Origin: Scytonema millei VB511283
GTDB taxonomy: Bacteria > Cyanobacteriota > Cyanobacteriia > Cyanobacteriales > Chroococcidiopsidaceae
NCBI RefSeq assembly: GCF_000817735.3
Contig: NZ_JTJC03000002.1
Coordinates: 248,001-312,000 of the forward strand
Length of the DNA stretch: 64,000 nucleotides
Reading direction: 5' to 3'
Below the pieces are notes generated by a model. That model was not told the DNA's origin. It saw nothing but the letters and a program-made list of their open reading frames with translations, and made no database searches. Made by a program: the position numbers and the translations under genes. Shown one piece after another: positions 17,102 through 25,809 of this stretch; within the stretch, counting starts at the first letter, position 1; each line of letters opens with the position of its first letter.

Positions 17102-18241
17102 TCACTGTCTCAAATGAACTGGAGTATAAGAGACATCATGATGACCGTTGTAGACTTGGGTGGGGCGATAAATGCGGTTTTGGACGAGCTGCTCCTTCCA
17201 GTGAGCTAGCCAACCTGCTACGCGGGCGATCGCAAATACGGGTGTAAATAAGTCCGTAGGGATACCCATTTTCCTATACACCAAACCAGAGTAAAAGTCA
17301 ACGTTAGGATAAATTCCTTTTCCGCCCAGTTTTTCTGCTACGGCATGTTCTAACTCTACGGCGATGTCATAGTATTTGTCGTAGCCGAATTTTTCAAATA
17401 ACTGCTCTGCCAATTTTTGTAAAATGGTTGCTCGCGGGTCTTTCACCTTGTAGACTCGATGACCGAAGCCCATGATCTTAGCTTTGCGCTGCATACAGTC
17501 CTCTAAGTAAGGACGGACATTTTCTACCGAGCCAATTTCTTCTAGCATCGTAATCACTTCCTCATTGGCTCCTCCATGTAGCGGTCCGCCGAGAGTTCCC
17601 ACGGCTGAAGCAACTACGGCGTAAGGATCCGTTAGGGTTGAAGCCGTTACCCGCGCCGAGAACGTGGAAGCATTCATCGTGTGTTCGGCGTGGAGAATTA
17701 AACAAACATCAAAGATCCGTGCAGCTAATGGGTCTGGTTCCCGTTCGTTGAGCATGTAGAGAAAGTTTGCGGAGTAATCCAAGCCGTCATGGGGGCGCAC
17801 GGGATCGTTGCCATTCCGCATCAACTGAAACGCTGCGATCATCGTTGGTACGGTTGCTAACAGCCGCACGACGGCATCTCTAACGTATACGGGGTTTTCT
17901 AAGTCGCGTTTAGAATAGAACAAGCCTAATGCCGCTGCTGAAGCTTGTAGCGCATCCATCGGATGACCGCTCTCAGGAAAGCTTTTCATCATATCCCGAA
18001 TGCGATACTTAATTCGCCGATGATGTCTCACCTCATGCTCGAACTCCTCTAACTCTTGCTGAGTTGGAAGTTCGCCCCAAATTAAGAGGTAGGCAGTTTC
18101 TAAAAAGTTACTTTTTTCGGCTAACTCTTCAATGCGGATGCCGCGATACTCCAGTATCCCTTGTTGTCCGTTGACAAAGCTGATACCGGATTGGGCGGCA
18201 GGGATGCCTTCTAGACCTGGTCTAAATTCGCAAACGGACAT
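17102..18241 (-). CDS. gltA: Citrate synthase
   Basis: 379 aa. It condenses oxaloacetate and acetyl-CoA. Catalytic blocks are present: HAEHTMNASTFSARVTAST (His and substrate-binding), GGPLHGGANEEVI, MGFGHRVYKVKDPRA (His and Arg) and a C-terminal Asp in NVDFYSGLVYRKMGI. N-terminal GLEGIPAAQSGISFVNGQQG with YRGIRIEELAE is typical of the bacterial small-subunit type. Upstream of ndhA as in many cyanobacteria, though the long spacer suggests separate or attenuated transcription. Supplies 2-oxoglutarate for nitrogen assimilation. Confidence 0.96.
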   Translation of the reverse strand: MSVCEFRPGLEGIPAAQSGISFVNGQQGILEYRGIRIEELAEKSNFLETAYLLIWGELPTQQELEEFEHEVRHHRRIKYRIRDMMKSFPESGHPMDALQASAAALGLFYSKRDLENPVYVRDAVVRLLATVPTMIAAFQLMRNGNDPVRPHDGLDYSANFLYMLNEREPDPLAARIFDVCLILHAEHTMNASTFSARVTASTLTDPYAVVASAVGTLGGPLHGGANEEVITMLEEIGSVENVRPYLEDCMQRKAKIMGFGHRVYKVKDPRATILQKLAEQLFEKFGYDKYYDIAVELEHAVAEKLGGKGIYPNVDFYSGLVYRKMGIPTDLFTPVFAIARVAGWLAHWKEQLVQNRIYRPTQVYNGHHDVSYTPVHLRQ

Positions 18242-18332
18242 AGCTACACTGGCTGCATAGAAAAGACAATACTCAAGCTAACTTACCAAAAACTTGCCTT
18301 GTGTAGTTAGTTTTACCAGAATTATATGCTAT

Positions 18333-18869
18333 CTAGAGCAGAAACTTCGGTGGAGCCAGCCAAAACAGTTGACTTCGACCCACGGGAGAGTTGTCTTTTG
18401 GTAAGTTAACTCCAATAATACCTGCTTTTTTCAGAACTAGGGCAGCAGCGTTATCATCCAGAGAATTTTCAGCAAATGCTGACTCTTGTTTGAGTTTTCC
18501 CCAAATCAGCATTTCTACCCATTGTCCCAAATCTGGTTCGTGACCGACTAAAGCTAGTTGAGTATCAGTAGCCAGCATTTGCTTTTGTTCTAGCCAGCTC
18601 AACCACAGGCAAAAATCTCCTTCTGGAGATAGATAGCTAGATTCTTCAATTTGAGGACTCAATCCACAAGATTGCAAAATCTCTGCTGTTTGCCTTGCTC
18701 TAGCTAGGGGACTGGTCAAAATTAGCTCGAATCGCAAGCCGAGTTCGTAGAGGCGTTTTGCTACTTTTTGAGTTTTTTCCCGCCCTTTAGCTGTCAATTC
18801 CCGTTTTTCATCCTCCACAGCGGGACTTCTTTCTTCGGCAATACCGTGACGGATAAAATATAGTTCCAC
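18333..18869 (-). CDS. sixA: SixA-type phosphohistidine phosphatase (histidine phosphatase superfamily)
   Basis: 178 aa from GTG at 18869 (VELYFIRHGIAEERSP). The ATG at 18920 would add 17 residues encoded by TTGACAG/TTAACGG STRR units, so the GTG is preferred. Catalytic RHG motif at the N-terminus, TSPLARARQTAEIL carrying the conserved Arg, and LALVGHEPDLGQW carrying the second His. SixA removes phosphate from phosphohistidine in signalling or PTS-like proteins. The C-terminal part (KKAGIIGVNLPKD, FWLAPPKFLL) is usual for cyanobacterial SixA. It lies 50 bp downstream of a DHH-phosphoesterase gene. Confidence 0.87.
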   Translation of the reverse strand: MELYFIRHGIAEERSPAVEDEKRELTAKGREKTQKVAKRLYELGLRFELILTSPLARARQTAEILQSCGLSPQIEESSYLSPEGDFCLWLSWLEQKQMLATDTQLALVGHEPDLGQWVEMLIWGKLKQESAFAENSLDDNAAALVLKKAGIIGVNLPKDNSPVGRSQLFWLAPPKFLL

Positions 18870-18920
18870 AATAGATGAATGTTGACGGTTAACAGTTGAC
18901 AGTTGACGGTCAACTGTCAA

Positions 18921-20207
18921 CTACTCAGTTTGAATCGGACTATCTTGTGGGTTGACCAGTCGTTGAAGCTTCTGCTTGATTTGAGCGTCGAAGACTTCCC
19001 ATTTCATTTTGGCGTACGCAGAAATTTCGTTACTCCCAGATAAGAAGCCCATCGGAATTTCAAAGCCACCCGCGCCGCTCCGTCCGCCACCGAAGAAACG
19101 TCCTTGATTGTCTTGTCCGAAAGCTTCTTTGAGGAATTCGTCGGGGTCGAGGGTGAGTTTGGTGGTACGTAGCGACCCGATGACAACTTCTAGTTCTTCA
19201 TCTTCGTCGTGAACGATACCATAAACAACAGCCGTGTGGACGTTTTCTTCTGTGACTAAAAAGTCAGCTGCTTGAGGAATAGCATCGCGGTCGTCATAAC
19301 GTAGGTATCCCACACCTGCAATAGAAAAGTTATTTTGAACTATACGATTTTTCAGCGATCGCTCGATCACATCCATCACCCGTTTGGAGCGATTGGTCTG
19401 CAATACGGCTTTGAGCAATTGGTAATCGTAAAATCGACTTAAAAAGCCTGCTGCCTGAAAATCCTCTTCTTGCGCTTGCATCAAGCTGCTGGTGTCGGAA
19501 CGCAAGCCGTGCATCAAGGCAGTGGCGCATTTAACGTGTTGTCCGACGCTACTATCGAGTACCAGTAACCCTGTTTGCAAGTACTGGGTCAAAATTGTGG
19601 CTGTGGCGCGGACGTTGGGACGAATATCGGCAAACTCTGGCTTGAGTTCTCCTTGCAGGCTGTGATGGTCGATGACCGATATGAGTGGCAAACCTGCTTC
19701 TAAAACGAGCGAGAGCAGTTGACTTGTCGTTCCCTGGTTATCAACTAGCACGTAACCTTTATAACCAGATAAGTCTTTGCTTTTAGCTGTTTGAACTGGG
19801 AGGCGCTGCGCTGGTAGTCCCGTTAGTTTGACTAAAGCAATATTCTCTTGATGGCTCAAGGTTCCGGCATAAACGATGTCGCACTGCAGGTCGTATTGCT
19901 GCGCGATGAGTTGGTACGCCCACGCCGACGAAAGAGCATCGGGGTCGGGGAAGTCTTGCAATAAGACTAAATGTCGTTCGTGCTGATGTCGCTCTAAAAC
20001 TTGCCGCAATGCTTCCACTTTTGACGTGGAGGAACCATTATTATTGCGTCCTACTGGTTGATTTCCAGAATCGCCGGTCAAGGGAGCGAGAGATGGTTCT
20101 TGGGTTGCAACCGCAGGTCCCATATCTGTCTCAACTTCTTCAACAGAAGACTCGCTATTGTGAGTGGAAGGCAGACTACTAAGCTGCTTGAACGAGTTCA
20201 AGGGCAT
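18921..20207 (-). CDS. DHH-family phosphoesterase (NrnA-like)
   Basis: 428 aa. After an N-terminal Ser/Thr/Gly-rich, probably disordered 70 residues, the DHH motifs follow: VLLQDFPDPDALSSAWAYQL (motif I, DPD), VLVDNQGTTSQL (motif II, DNQ) and ISVIDHHSLQG (motif III, DHH). The C-terminal DHHA1 domain has FFGGGRSGAGGFEIPMGF. Relatives degrade nano-RNAs or hydrolyse pAp or cyclic dinucleotide products. The first motifs read DPD and DNQ instead of the more common DAD and DCG, so substrate preference may differ. Precedes sixA on the same strand. Confidence 0.87.
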   Translation of the reverse strand: MPLNSFKQLSSLPSTHNSESSVEEVETDMGPAVATQEPSLAPLTGDSGNQPVGRNNNGSSTSKVEALRQVLERHQHERHLVLLQDFPDPDALSSAWAYQLIAQQYDLQCDIVYAGTLSHQENIALVKLTGLPAQRLPVQTAKSKDLSGYKGYVLVDNQGTTSQLLSLVLEAGLPLISVIDHHSLQGELKPEFADIRPNVRATATILTQYLQTGLLVLDSSVGQHVKCATALMHGLRSDTSSLMQAQEEDFQAAGFLSRFYDYQLLKAVLQTNRSKRVMDVIERSLKNRIVQNNFSIAGVGYLRYDDRDAIPQAADFLVTEENVHTAVVYGIVHDEDEELEVVIGSLRTTKLTLDPDEFLKEAFGQDNQGRFFGGGRSGAGGFEIPMGFLSGSNEISAYAKMKWEVFDAQIKQKLQRLVNPQDSPIQTE

Positions 20208-20418
20208 AAATACTATCGTATGCGTGTGAAGCGAAAATTGTGGTCAAAAATGTTACTATTACTCGATAAACTGTATTAGCCTCATCGCACGGTGACTGCA
20301 ATTTTTTACTGCAATTATTTTAGGCATCAACAGCTATGCTACTCAATCCGGCTCTAGGATGAAATACAAATTCTATTTCTCATCATAGCTTTAGAGCAAC
20401 TATTCAGCCAGAGGTTGA

Positions 20419-20916
20419 TTAAAGACCGATGACATACTTTTGCCACTCATCATGCAGCCCGCTCTTGAGATGCTTGGTGACCTCAAAGTAGAGGCTGCTG
20501 TAGGGCTTGCGCGGGGGATGGCGCAGATGCATGTGTGCCTCAGATGGAGTGCGGCTGCCTTTCTTGACGTTGCAGCGGACGCACGCAGTAACGATGTTTT
20601 CCCAAGTATCCATCCCGCCACGCGATCGCGGTAGAACGTGGTCTAACGTTAAATCCTCCCCGATGTAGCCGCAGTATTGACAACTGTGACTGTCTCGATG
20701 GAGGATATTACGTCTGGTAAGGGGAATTTCTTTGTAAGGGACGCGAACGTAGTGACGCAGGCGGATGACAGTCGGCAAGGGAAACTCGGCGTAAATGACT
20801 TTGCCGTTGTGTTCGACTTGCTCCGCTTTGCCTTTAATTAGCAATACAATTGCCCGTCGCCAGCTCGTGATGTTAATCGGCTCGTAAGAGGCGTTCAGGA
20901 CTAAGACCTTAGCCAT
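20419..20916 (-). CDS. HNH endonuclease-domain protein
   Basis: 165 aa. The HNH core is complete: two zinc CxxC pairs (CQYCGY and CVRCNVKKG) around LTLDHVLPRSRGGMDTWENI, with His, Asn and final His/Lys region. N-terminal MAKVLVLNASYEPINITSWR then AIVLLIKGKAE is a conserved HNH-protein lead domain found in cyanobacterial and actinobacterial chromosomes, not tied to a mobile element here. Probable DNA repair or processing nuclease; true substrate unknown. Overlapping longer frames on the other strands are non-coding. Confidence 0.9.
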   Translation of the reverse strand: MAKVLVLNASYEPINITSWRRAIVLLIKGKAEQVEHNGKVIYAEFPLPTVIRLRHYVRVPYKEIPLTRRNILHRDSHSCQYCGYIGEDLTLDHVLPRSRGGMDTWENIVTACVRCNVKKGSRTPSEAHMHLRHPPRKPYSSLYFEVTKHLKSGLHDEWQKYVIGL

Positions 20917-21212
20917 TGAGTATCGCAGCAGCCAACTTTTTTACAAGATATTAACATAATTACTCAGATTTGCGTCATTTGTCATTAGTCATTAGTTGAC
21001 GGTTGACGGTTGACGGTTGACGGTTGACGGTTGAGCGTAAGTAACTGGAGCCGCGAGCGATGGGAAAAATAAAGAACAAAATTGTACTATCTTGTGCTAA
21101 AGCAAATATTTGCCTATATTAGACCTGCTTTGTAAGTCGTAAGTCGTAAGTCGTAACTCGTAAGTCAGATTAACTGATAACTGATAACTGATAACTAAAT
21201 AGAGGAGTGGGG
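20917..21212. repeat. Spacer with three STRR classes upstream of alr
   Basis: 20995-21034 holds six tandem TTGACGG units, 21132-21167 holds GTAAGTC units and 21172-21196 holds ATAACTG units. Except for the GAGGAG ribosome-binding site at 21202-21207 before alr, nothing else is recognised. Confidence 0.8.
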
Positions 21213-22430
21213 ATGCTGAGTCAGGAACAGAGTGAGAAGACGGTTTTTAGTAATGATGTCGTGGGTGGATTGCGTCAAAGAGCCTGGGTAGAAATCAATT
21301 TAGGTGCTTTAGCCTATAACGTGCGGCAACTCAAGGGCTTGCTAGCGGCTAAAACAGCGTTAATGGCAGTTGTGAAGGCAGATGCTTACGGTCATGGAGC
21401 GGTGACGGTGGCACGTACAGCTTTGAATGCTGGAGCAAATTGGTTGGGAGTGGCAACTATACCGGAAGGAATTGAACTGCGCCAAGCAGGAATTGACGCG
21501 CCGATTCTGATTTTAGGTGCAACGCATACGCCAGAACAGTTAAAGGCGATCGCCCACTGGCAACTTCAACCGACGCTGTGCGACCCCAAACAAGCTTTGG
21601 TCTTCTCTGAAACTTTGGCTGCGACTACGGGTGGTAATTTACCAGTCCATGTCAAACTCGATACCGGGATGTCTCGCCTTGGACCCCTGTGGGAACAAGC
21701 AACAGAATTCGTACAGCTAGTACATTCTTTACCTCACTTACAAATTGCTAGTATTTACTCTCACTTGGCGACGGCAGAAAACCCAGACCGCAGGATCATG
21801 CAGCAACAACAGCAGCGATTTGAAACTGCGATCGCGCAGGTTCAAGCGGCTGGTAATCCTCTCCCATTGCTGCATTTAGCTAACTCTGCGGCTACTTTGA
21901 CTAGCCCCGATCTACATTACGATTTGGTACGTGTGGGATTGGCAATGTATGGACTCTACCCAGCAGAGCATCTCAGCAGTTCTGTCCGGTTGAAGCCCGT
22001 GCTGCAAGTTAAAGCGCGAATTACACAGGTAAAAACTATTCCCCCTAACACAGGCGTGAGCTACGGACATCATTTTGTCAGCGATCGCGAACTCCGCTTG
22101 GCTGTAGTAGGAATTGGTTATGCCGATGGCGTACCGCGCAATCTCTCTAACCGCATGGATGCCCTGATTTGCGGTCGGCGCGTCCCCCAAATTGGTGCTA
22201 TTACTATGGATCAGTTAATGCTAGATGTGACGGGAATTCCAGATGTAGCAGTCGGAGAAGTCGTAACTCTCCTCGGACGAGAAGGTAAAGAACAAATAAC
22301 TGCTGATGATTGGGCAGCAGTTTTAAAAACAATTTCTTGGGAAATTCTCTGCGGCTTTAAGCACCGTCTGCCTCGGGTTGCAGTAAATCGGGAGTCGGGA
22401 GTCGGGAGTTGGGAGTCGGACAAAGAGTGA
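21213..22430 (+). CDS. alr: Alanine racemase
   Basis: 405 aa. PLP enzyme converting L- to D-alanine for peptidoglycan. The PLP-lysine block LMAVVKADAYGHGAVTVA lies near residue 50, PVHVKLDTGMSRLG follows, and the catalytic Tyr is in NTGVSYGHHFVS. AVVGIGYADGVPR is the domain hinge. Start at ATG 21213, 5 nt after GAGGAG; a GTG two codons earlier lies inside that site. The last 14 or so residues (ESGVGSWESDKE) are translated from GGGAGTC STRR units and extend the usual C-terminus near RVAVN. Confidence 0.95.
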   Translation: MLSQEQSEKTVFSNDVVGGLRQRAWVEINLGALAYNVRQLKGLLAAKTALMAVVKADAYGHGAVTVARTALNAGANWLGVATIPEGIELRQAGIDAPILILGATHTPEQLKAIAHWQLQPTLCDPKQALVFSETLAATTGGNLPVHVKLDTGMSRLGPLWEQATEFVQLVHSLPHLQIASIYSHLATAENPDRRIMQQQQQRFETAIAQVQAAGNPLPLLHLANSAATLTSPDLHYDLVRVGLAMYGLYPAEHLSSSVRLKPVLQVKARITQVKTIPPNTGVSYGHHFVSDRELRLAVVGIGYADGVPRNLSNRMDALICGRRVPQIGAITMDQLMLDVTGIPDVAVGEVVTLLGREGKEQITADDWAAVLKTISWEILCGFKHRLPRVAVNRESGVGSWESDKE

Positions 22431-22490
22431 CGAGTGATGAGTGGTAGTTGCGAGGAAATCATCCACGCACCACTCACCACGCACCACTCT

Positions 22491-23771
22491 CTACGCGCTC
22501 ACAGCTTTTTTCTTCGTGGGTACGACGGTTGATGTTTCTGTCATCAGTTTGGTGTAAAGCTCGCCTAGTTGTTTGGCGACTCCTTCCCAACTAAACATAT
22601 CTTCTACCCGTTGTCTTGCTGCTTTGCCGAGGCGATTTCGGAAGGCAGTATCGCTCAAGATTCGGTCAATGGCAACAGCAAAGGCTGCATCATCTTTGGG
22701 TGGAGCGAGTAAGCCAGTTTCTTCTGGGACGACGGTAAATTGCAGTCCGCCGACATCGCTAGCCACCACTGGCGTACCGCTAGCCATCGCTTCAATGGCA
22801 ACTAGACCAAATGGTTCGTAGTGACTGGGAACGACACAAACATCGGCAGCAGCGTAATAAACAGGTAGATCGACATCACCTAGCCGTCCGGGGAAGGAGG
22901 TGAAATCGCTCATCCCTAATTCTTTGACAATACCTTCAATGCGATCGCGCTCGATGCCATCGCTTTGTCCTGGGCGGCTACCACCACCGATAATCAGTTT
23001 GATGTCTTCTTTGCCACGCAATTGCAACTGGGCAACTGCCCGCACTAAAGTCTCAATTCCCTTGCGTTCGTCAAATCGTCCAACATAAAACACAACTTTG
23101 CTTTCTGGGGAAATTCCTAGCTGTTGTCTGGCAATTTTGCTGTCAATCGCGCCAAAGCGATGAATATCTGTACCGCAAGGAATAATGTCAATATTACCTT
23201 TGGGAGAGACATGCGATCGCATGTGTTCTTTTTCTTGTGGGCTAGTGGCAACAATCCGCTCGGCTGTTTCTAGTACCCTTTTTTCGACTTCCAGCCGCTT
23301 CGAGGCAATCAGCGGTACGGTTGCAACTGACTTATATTTAATTGCGCCTAAAGAGTGATAGGTGTGGACTTGTTTGATGGATTGGGCTTTCTTCAATTCC
23401 ATGCCCACCCAGCTAGAAATCCAGTAGTTGGTATGCACTAGAGGATATCGATAACCAGTTTGCTGTTGATACTGGAGGAATGCTTCGACAAACTCCGAGG
23501 CATAACCAAAAATATTGTCCCTCGGAACGAATTCCTCAGGACCAGCAGTTAAGCGAATTGTCCGACAATTCTCGCTATGTTCGACGATTTTTGCTTGTTC
23601 TGCACTTGCTTTGCGGGTAAACATATCAACCTGCCATCCCAGTTTACCCAATGCTTCACCCACTTGGCGGACATAAACGTTCTGTCCTCCAGCTTCTTCT
23701 TTGCCAATCTCAATCGCAGGGTCGCCGTGGACTGAAATTAGGGCAATTCGCTTTTGATTTTTATTGTTCAT
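22491..23771 (-). CDS. GT4 glycosyltransferase, sucrose-phosphate-synthase/MshA-like
   Basis: 426 aa from ATG 23771 (MNNKNQKRIALISVHGDPAI); the frame extends to 23894 but the extra residues look non-coding. GT-B fold signatures: EEAGGQNVYVRQVGEALGKL (sugar-acceptor loop as in sucrose-phosphate synthase and MshA), VVFYVGRFDERKGIETLV, and the retaining EX7E motif in EPFGLVAIEAMASGTPVVAS. This family includes sucrose-phosphate synthases and glycosyl-inositol-phosphate synthases; no phosphatase domain is fused. A role in sucrose or compatible-solute synthesis is plausible but not shown. The C-terminus is Lys-rich (VPTKKKAVSA). Confidence 0.85.
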   Translation of the reverse strand: MNNKNQKRIALISVHGDPAIEIGKEEAGGQNVYVRQVGEALGKLGWQVDMFTRKASAEQAKIVEHSENCRTIRLTAGPEEFVPRDNIFGYASEFVEAFLQYQQQTGYRYPLVHTNYWISSWVGMELKKAQSIKQVHTYHSLGAIKYKSVATVPLIASKRLEVEKRVLETAERIVATSPQEKEHMRSHVSPKGNIDIIPCGTDIHRFGAIDSKIARQQLGISPESKVVFYVGRFDERKGIETLVRAVAQLQLRGKEDIKLIIGGGSRPGQSDGIERDRIEGIVKELGMSDFTSFPGRLGDVDLPVYYAAADVCVVPSHYEPFGLVAIEAMASGTPVVASDVGGLQFTVVPEETGLLAPPKDDAAFAVAIDRILSDTAFRNRLGKAARQRVEDMFSWEGVAKQLGELYTKLMTETSTVVPTKKKAVSA

Positions 23772-24465
23772 AGCTTTGTGGCTATTGAATTTGCACCGTA
23801 ACAGGGGTGAATGTAAGGAGACTTTACAAAGGCTTCTGTCTTTACCCCTAAAGTTTATTAAGTTTAATTTACAGAATACCACATGCGATCGCATCCTCTA
23901 GGCGGATGAATTGCCATCTATACAAGTCTTCCTTAGGGATTATCCGCTCCAAAAGATAGATTTTTACTGTAACTTTTTGTTGATAATAGTTAGGTATGTC
24001 AAAAATCATTTAAGAAGTATTTCAATAACTGTAAGCTCTGTTTCTATCTGAAATACAGCTTCAATTAGCTATTGTTTGCAGGAGCTAATTTACATCAAGT
24101 GCTTAGATGAAATAAAGTATAAAAACTGATAAGTACGCGAACGCAACTTCCTTTTGATTTGTATAATATTTAACTCTAACCATAAGTTTATTTTTTATCT
24201 AGTATTTAAAAATATAATTAAATACACTCAATACCCAAATTTTCTATCTCCCTCTGGAGCGATCGCGCAGCACACTTTTACCTAGAAGATTCTGAGGCAA
24301 GGTTGAGTTCATTTCGCAGTCACTCAAACAACTAAAACACCCACTCAGAGAGTATAGGGAGAGAGTAGGAGTGCAGATGAGAAACAGCTGACAACTATTC
24401 GCTAATCGTCAACCGCTAATTGCAAACAATCCTTGACTCCCAACACCTAACCCTCAATCAAATGC
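23772..24465. other. Non-coding spacer
   Basis: 694 bp between the glycosyltransferase start and the RNA-binding protein stop. AT-rich, with scattered hexamers resembling promoters for the leftward glycosyltransferase. No gene, structured RNA or tandem repeat recognised. Confidence 0.5.
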
Positions 24466-24963
24466 CTATCCATTAGTAGTTTGAGCTGCCAACATCTGTT
24501 TCAGCTTTTCTAGTTCAGAAGCCCAACGAGGATCGGGACGAATTCCCTCAGCATCAGACGAGCCTGTAGAAGTTCCAGCAGAACCACCACGACGAGGTTT
24601 TTTTCCACTACGCTTATTGCCACCGCTTTTTTCTGCGTTGCTGCTAACAGGAGCATCTCCAGTATTAGCACTACTAGCAACAGGGGCTTGGTCTTCTTCT
24701 TCTTGACCTTTGTTACGAGGCAACGCCTTCTCAATCTTTAGTGGCGTTTCCTTAAACATATAGCCGTTATATTTCTCGATGATTTCGTCTGCTTGCTCGT
24801 CATTATTGACAGTAACAAAACCAAAACCACGGCACTTTCCGGTCTTGCGGTCTTTAATGACTTTCGTAGTCACATTACTACCCGCATCAGCAAAAACTGC
24901 TTGCAACTCTTGCCGATCGACTTCATCTTTTGGCAAATTACCAATGTATAAACGGACTGGCAT
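24466..24963 (-). CDS. RRM-type RNA-binding protein (cyanobacterial Rbp family)
   Basis: 165 aa. One RRM in residues 1-82 with RNP2 VRLYIGNLP and RNP1 KCRGFGFVTV, both intact aromatic residues. Then a Ser/Gly/Asn/Lys-rich tail with KRSGKKPRRGGS and a short helical end DPRWASELEKLKQMLAAQ. Cyanobacterial Rbps are commonly cold- or stress-induced and bind mRNA. The tail is longer and less glycine-rich than in Rbps of about 100 aa and ends with a separate helix that may contact a partner. A long AT-rich upstream region (24964 onward) may form a regulated 5' leader. Confidence 0.9.
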   Translation of the reverse strand: MPVRLYIGNLPKDEVDRQELQAVFADAGSNVTTKVIKDRKTGKCRGFGFVTVNNDEQADEIIEKYNGYMFKETPLKIEKALPRNKGQEEEDQAPVASSANTGDAPVSSNAEKSGGNKRSGKKPRRGGSAGTSTGSSDAEGIRPDPRWASELEKLKQMLAAQTTNG

Positions 24964-25809
24964 GAAATGTACCTCTCAACTTGGATGCAATTAAGGTTGT
25001 TAACAAAATTTCTGACAGGAGGGTGAGGTGAATAGTGGCAAGAATCGCCGCAAACCGTCGTCAACTAACTTTTGCCTTAAACTGTCAACTTCTAAAATCC
25101 AATTCATTGTATTGGCAAAGACTGATAAGTTTATCATGCTACGGTACGATCTAAAAGCTTGACTGCGCAGTTTTGGCGGTTAGATCGCAACGGCGTTTGA
25201 CTCCTGATGATATTTCCGCTCGCCTGGAAAGTTGACACCATCTTCTAAAATATCACGGTTGACACTATAGATATTGTTTTCAAAATAGATTTGTGCTTAT
25301 TGTCAGTTTTTTAACTTCGGATCGGGCTATTGAGTACAGAAATACGATACCTGTCTCACTGACTCCTGAAATAAAAACCAGCCTGTGGCTGGTCTAGCTG
25401 TTGCTGTGTTGGAAGGAGAAAAACCTGACCCAAACTAACCGAAGCATAAGACGCTATTTCGCTTTAACTTTCAGCTGGGTCTGGACTTTAGTTGTTTATG
25501 TAAATAAATGTAACATATTAAACTGAATTGCTGCAATTAATCTTTACATTATTGGTCATTGGTCATTGGTAGTTGGTAAGTCGTAAGTCGTAAGTCGTAA
25601 GTCGTAAAGAGGGTGTGGGGTGTGGGGGAGCCAGCGCCGTGCGGGGGTGTCCCCCGTTGAGGCGACTGGCGTTGTGGGGTGTAGTGGAGAGAATTCGGAA
25701 TTCGGAATTAATGCGTGAATGCGTGAATTGTCTTGCTCCCTCAGCTCCCTCAGCTCCCTCAGCTCCCTCAGCTCTCTTCCCCTGCTCCCTGCTCCCTGCT
25801 CCCTGACAA
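24964..25809. other. Long spacer with an orphan terminator and STRR tracts
   Basis: 846 bp without a recognised protein gene. It contains a leftward intrinsic terminator at 25368-25393 that no annotated gene explains, GTAAGTC and GGTCATT STRR units at 25551-25607, GAATTCG units at 25691-25710, and GCTCCCT STRR units at 25735-25804. Confidence 0.6.
25368..25393 (-). terminator. Intrinsic terminator on the minus strand without an assigned gene
   Basis: On the minus strand ACCAGCC-ACA-GGCTGGT is followed by TTTTTATTT: a 7-bp stem, 3-nt loop and U-rich tract. The nearest upstream gene on this strand ends at 25810, so the hairpin could end either read-through from it or a short RNA starting in 25394-25560. 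Confidence 0.6.

Noticed and set aside
18870-18920. ATG start of the SixA-like protein at 18920
   Set aside because: It would add STRR-encoded residues; GTG 18869 starts exactly at the family N-terminus VELYFIRHG.
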